Below, piece after piece: positions 60,795 through 64,000 of a stretch of 64,000 bases of DNA (its first letter is position 1; each line of letters begins with the position of its first letter). Position numbers and translations under genes: made by a program. This DNA comes from Sphingomonas sp. GM_Shp_1 (GTDB lineage Bacteria; Pseudomonadota; Alphaproteobacteria; Sphingomonadales; Sphingomonadaceae): assembly GCF_026540895.1 (NCBI RefSeq), contig NZ_JALNUR010000010.1, positions 1 to 64,000 of the forward strand, given 5' to 3'. Under the pieces are notes generated by a model, which made no database searches, had not been told where the DNA came from, and was given only the letters and a program-made list of their open reading frames with translations.

Positions 60795-61841
60795 CTACCT
60801 CCCGGCCACCTGCGTCTTTTCGACTACGTTGATGACTTGCTCGACCCGCGCAGATGCAAGGTTGCCGCGTCGCCATGTTTCCTGAACCGTAGCGACAATG
60901 GGCTTCTTTTCCCATTCTCCACGACTAATAAGTGTCCGATCATTCTCAGACACTAAGGCGTCGCGTAGCGAGGCAAAGACGGTCTGCCCGGTCTTGGTGT
61001 TCTTGAGCCTGACACGAAAGCCATCTGGCACGTCGGTATCAACACGCAAAACTTCGTACTCTGCTGTAACTATTTTCTTCACCGGAGCACTTGGGGCGGC
61101 TCTAGCCATACGGCGAGCGACTTCGGGAGGAAGGTGGTTGTTACCAATTTCGGTATCCTGCACCTTCGCTGCAGCCTTCACGACACCCTTCTTTCCATCC
61201 TCACTGGCATCAATAAGTGCATGACTTCCATGAGCAGCGGTGAGCGCATCAGCTAATATCTTCATACGTTTAAGATCATTTTCGCTCGCGAACTTTTGAG
61301 CCTCTAGCACGTCTTTCATCTGCTTACTGGAGGCTTCGGCTTTCGCCTCTTCCCGTTGCTCCTCAAGATATGCATTCCAACACGAATATCCTGTAAACAG
61401 CAGAGCAAAGGCGATTACAATTATCGCAATCTGCTTTCCGGTAAGCTTGCCAACCGCCTTTTCCATGAATTTCTCAATTAGTTCCTGAGCGTTAAAGCTC
61501 AGATCAGTGCTTCCCTTTTTTACCTTGAATACAATCTCAAACTCTTGACGCTCTTCTTCCGAAAGACCTCTTAGAATCGAGGTATTTTCTAAGACAATCA
61601 TGAACGCTCGGTTCACGCTAGTCTGATAGTCAATCATTGCCTGCATAACAGGCTGGGTCAAAACTAATTGGCTGCCCTCAATCCAAAACTTGAAATGAAA
61701 ACGCGGCCAATGGTTTATATGGGGTAGCTTACTGTCGTCGGCAAATCCGGTATGGCTTAGCTCTTCAAGGAGCGCCCACGCCTCGTCCTCATCGTTGATG
61801 GGCACTAGTTCCATACCGGGCACTCTTGGACGTCTCGCCAT
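60795..61841 (-). CDS. Low-GC single-pass membrane protein of unknown function
   Basis: 348 residues. An N-terminal soluble region (about 1-128) with HFKFWIEGSQLVLTQPVMQA and LRGLSEEERQEFEIVFKVKK, one transmembrane helix (about 132-153, KQIAIIVIAFALLFTGYSCW), a charged coiled coil (about 155-200), and a C-terminal beta-like domain from about 262 (VTAEYEVLRVDTDVPDGFRV, ending ...VVEKTQVAGR). Codon use and base composition are clearly more AT-rich than every neighbour, which suggests horizontal transfer. I recognise no family. ATG at 61841 has GGGGGA 5 bp upstream. Neighbours on both sides are housekeeping genes. Confidence 0.75.
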   Translation of the reverse strand: MARRPRVPGMELVPINDEDEAWALLEELSHTGFADDSKLPHINHWPRFHFKFWIEGSQLVLTQPVMQAMIDYQTSVNRAFMIVLENTSILRGLSEEERQEFEIVFKVKKGSTDLSFNAQELIEKFMEKAVGKLTGKQIAIIVIAFALLFTGYSCWNAYLEEQREEAKAEASSKQMKDVLEAQKFASENDLKRMKILADALTAAHGSHALIDASEDGKKGVVKAAAKVQDTEIGNNHLPPEVARRMARAAPSAPVKKIVTAEYEVLRVDTDVPDGFRVRLKNTKTGQTVFASLRDALVSENDRTLISRGEWEKKPIVATVQETWRRGNLASARVEQVINVVEKTQVAGR

Positions 61842-62266
61842 CAATCCCCCCATTCATGACGAATACCGTCGCCAGCGAAGCCCTATCACAATCACAAGAT
61901 CGTTGCTTGCCAACATCCTAAGTCTGCCGTTTGGTGATGGGCAAGCCTGTTGCCTCGCCTAGTACAAAAGCCTAATACAACCGTCCCGACGCTCTTTCAG
62001 AAAACCGCAGAAATCCGCCGTTTTCGGTGCCAACCGTAAAATCCTCTTCTGGGCACAAACCCATGCCGACTACCGAACGGTTGACCCGGTTGCCCCGCTG
62101 ACGGGGTCCCGGACGGCCCGGCCCCAAAAGGAAACCCCCGCAACCTGCCCCACAAGCGGTCACCGATCGCTGGGCGCACCACCCGCAGCCGGTTTCCTCC
62201 GACATGGACCTGTGCCAAGGAACGCCGCATGACGATGTCCTTCCTCCAGTCCACCGGAACCCCCGC
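61842..62266. other. Spacer between the low-GC gene and dapB
   Basis: 425 bp. The left half (to about 62050) shares the AT-richer composition of the gene beside it and contains a short direct repeat (CTAGTACAAAAG / CTAATACAAC near 61960). The right half is GC-rich with one hairpin CCCCG-CTGA-CGGGG at 62092-62105. No gene, tRNA or repeat family was recognised. Confidence 0.4.
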
Positions 62267-62995
62267 ATGATTGCCATCGGCATTTACGGCAGCGCCGGTC
62301 GCATGGGCCGCGCCATCGCGGACCTGATCGAGGGGGAGGGCGCGACGCTGGCCGGGGGCTGCGATTCGCGTGACGATCCCGACGCGCTGGCCAAGTCGGC
62401 GGATGTGCTGGTCGACTTCTCGATCGCGGGCGCGCTCGATGCGCATCTGGCGGCGGCTCGGGCCGCACGCACCCCGATCGTGATCGGCACCACCGGCCTT
62501 TCGCCCGCGCAGCACGCCGCGATCGACGAGGCCGCGACCGAGATCGCGGTGCTCCAGACCGGCAACACCTCGCTCGGCATCACCCTGCTCGCCAATCTGG
62601 TGCGCGAGGCGGCGGCGCGGCTGGGCCCGGACTGGGACATCGAGATCACCGAGATGCACCACCGGCACAAGGTCGATGCGCCCTCCGGCACCGCGCTGCT
62701 GCTGGGCGAGGCGGCGGCGGCGGGGCGGGGCCATGCCCTGTCCGATCTCCGGGTCGATGGTCGCGCCGGGCTGGTCGGCGCCCGGACCGAGGGGACGATC
62801 GGCATGGCGGCACTGCGCGGCGGATCGGTGATCGGCGATCATGAGGTGATCTTCGCGGGCGAGGGCGAGCGGGTGACGCTCGGCCATTTCGCGCAGGACC
62901 GCACCATCTTCGCACGCGGGGCGGTACGGGCGGCGCTGTGGCTCGCGGGGCAGGCACCGGGGCGCTATCGCATGGGCGACGTGCTGGGTCTGTAA
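62267..62995 (+). CDS. dapB: 4-hydroxy-tetrahydrodipicolinate reductase
   Basis: A 242-residue enzyme that reduces 4-hydroxy-tetrahydrodipicolinate with NAD(P)H in lysine and diaminopimelate synthesis. The nucleotide loop is IGIYGSAGRMGRAI (4-17), and the substrate signature is EITEMHHRHKVDAPSGTALL with the catalytic His-His-x-x-Lys. Length is normal. ATG at 62267 begins the conserved region; longer readings do not. It is followed by nth after 5 bp, so the two are cotranscribed. Confidence 0.96.
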   Translation: MIAIGIYGSAGRMGRAIADLIEGEGATLAGGCDSRDDPDALAKSADVLVDFSIAGALDAHLAAARAARTPIVIGTTGLSPAQHAAIDEAATEIAVLQTGNTSLGITLLANLVREAAARLGPDWDIEITEMHHRHKVDAPSGTALLLGEAAAAGRGHALSDLRVDGRAGLVGARTEGTIGMAALRGGSVIGDHEVIFAGEGERVTLGHFAQDRTIFARGAVRAALWLAGQAPGRYRMGDVLGL

Positions 62996-63000
62996 CGCGC

Positions 63001-63672
63001 ATGAAGAAGGCGGACGTCGTCCAATTCTATCACCGGCTGGCGGAGGCGAACCCGCATCCCGAAACCGAGCTGGAATTCCGCAATCCCTATACGCTGGTCG
63101 TCGCGGTCGCGCTGTCGGCGCAGGCGACCGATGTGGGGGTCAACAAGGCCACCCGCGCCCTGTTCGCCGAGGTCGACACGCCCGAGAAGATGCTGGAACT
63201 GGGCGAGGACGGGCTGAAGCAGCACATCAAGACGATCGGGCTGTTCAATACCAAGGCCAAGAACGTCATCGCGCTGTCGCGGATGCTGGTCGACGAATAT
63301 GGCGGCCAAGTGCCGCAGGATCGCGCCGATCTGGAACGCCTGCCCGGTGTGGGGCGCAAGACGGCCAATGTCGTGCTCAACGTCGCCTTCGGGCACGAGA
63401 CCTTCGCGGTCGACACGCATATCTTCCGCGTCTGCAACCGCACCGGCCTGGCCAAGGGCAAGACCCCGCTGGCGGTGGAGTTGAAGCTCGACAAGGCGAC
63501 GCCCGCGCCCTTCCGGGTGCACGCGCATCACTGGCTGATCCTGCACGGCCGCTATATCTGCAAGGCTAGGCGGCCCGAATGCTGGCGCTGCCCGGTCGAG
63601 GATCTGTGCGCCTATCGCCCCAAGACACCCGCCCCCGCCGCCAAAGCCGCAAAAGCGGCGACCCCGTCATAA
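63001..63672 (+). CDS. nth: Endonuclease III
   Basis: 223 residues. A DNA glycosylase/AP lyase that removes oxidised pyrimidines. The helix-hairpin-helix [18 protein letters not shown] holds the catalytic Lys, the Asp is in [16 protein letters not shown], and the 4Fe-4S cluster is C-x6-C-x2-C-x5-C ([17 protein letters not shown]). An alanine/lysine-rich tail follows. ATG at 63001, 5 bp after dapB. Confidence 0.97.
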   Translation: MKKADVVQFYHRLAEANPHPETELEFRNPYTLVVAVALSAQATDVGVNKATRALFAEVDTPEKMLELGEDGLKQHIKTIGLFNTKAKNVIALSRMLVDEYGGQVPQDRADLERLPGVGRKTANVVLNVAFGHETFAVDTHIFRVCNRTGLAKGKTPLAVELKLDKATPAPFRVHAHHWLILHGRYICKARRPECWRCPVEDLCAYRPKTPAPAAKAAKAATPS

Positions 63673-63717
63673 AAGGGCTGGCGCGGGGTGGCGCACGATG
63701 CTAGTCGGCCAGCCCAC

Positions 63718-63794
<77 letters not shown>

Positions 63795-63950
63795 TCGTTT
63801 ATCATGTAACGCACTGATAATGCAGCCGTTTAAGGCTGGCGAGTAGACTCCGTACCACCTTTCGTTCCCTCACCGTCTGCTTGTCGAAGGCGCTCAAGCG
63901 CGAACGGTGGCGGTCGTAGGTCGTTCACCCATCCCCGCCAAATGTGAGGG

Positions 63951-64000
63951 ATGAGCGAAGAGACGACACCTGATCCAGCCCCGTCCCCACCAGCATCGCT
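63951..64000 (+). CDS. Start of an unknown gene (cut by the window edge)
   Basis: ATG at 63951 after GTGAGGG opens an acidic, proline-rich N-terminus (MSEETTPDPAPSPPAS...). Only 16 complete codons are visible. Nothing identifies it. Confidence 0.4.
   Translation, partial: MSEETTPDPAPSPPAS

Noticed and set aside
62092..62105. CCCCG-CTGA-CGGGG hairpin before dapB as a terminator
   Set aside because: No T-run on either side and only 5 bp; function not supported.
61972..62283. 103-codon minus-strand frame between the low-GC gene and dapB
   Set aside because: It overlaps the dapB start, has no family and no ribosome binding site; treated as chance.

Overview
The window is high-GC chromosomal DNA that looks like a sphingomonad alphaproteobacterium (Sphingomonas or a close relative). 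The evidence is a two-piece, circularly permuted tmRNA gene, a GapR-type DUF2312 chromatin protein, a mitochondrial-like complex I NDUFS4 subunit, DUF1244, and repeat families that fill almost every long gap between genes. Most of the content is core metabolism, DNA repair and translation. No prophage, insertion sequence with a transposase, CRISPR array or rRNA operon is visible.

Layout. 1-7118: the tail of an unknown gene, then a glucuronate pathway: uxuA-uxaC-uxuB on the minus strand with 4-base overlaps, and kdgK divergent. UxaC makes fructuronate, UxuB mannonate, UxuA KDG, and KdgK KDPG. A Tat-exported GH29 fucosidase follows. 7119-12900: rplK-rplA and secE-nusG on the minus strand, separated by three exported-protein genes on the plus strand, including an M48 metalloprotease. 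13115-22426: cstA with its small partner, a DUF4253 protein, an FMN reductase, tmk plus chorismate mutase, a polyprenyl diphosphate synthase, the helicase hrpB and an NDUFS4 homologue.

22377-23176 is a diverged tandem duplication of about 400 bp that left 3' fragments of the two flanking convergent genes. 23101-27518: an operon lemA - TPM - TPM - NUDIX, mscL, an Rrf2 regulator and ssrA. 27519-36101: mutS, the malic enzyme maeB, a GNAT acetyltransferase, pyruvate kinase, DUF1244 and gapR. 36298-44887: a HerA-like ATPase, DUF1003, yebC, the Holliday junction genes ruvC, ruvA and ruvB (split by an opposite-strand dehydrogenase), then telA and a membrane partner.

44888-45550 has no conventional gene but holds a probable small structured transcript: an 18-codon ORF with a ribosome binding site matching the whole 16S 3' tail, followed by hairpins and a terminator. 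45551-51658: a lipoprotein, a PRC-barrel protein, uvrB, an MBL hydrolase, DUF4345, DUF2721 and a polyhydroxyalkanoate-system protein. 51776-51978: tRNA-Gly and tRNA-Tyr. 52148-60505: an M28 peptidase, rlmB, ferredoxin, an AlkA-type glycosylase whose stop codon lies inside a MITE-like element, pmbA, an inositol-phosphatase-family gene and a sirtuin. 60795-61841 is the one clearly foreign-looking gene: a lower-GC single-pass membrane protein of unknown function. dapB, nth, tRNA-Arg and the start of another gene close the window.

The observations most worth following up are the small structured transcript at 45189-45423, the tandem duplication, the long palindromic repeat family, the MITE at the alkA stop, and the low-GC orphan gene.
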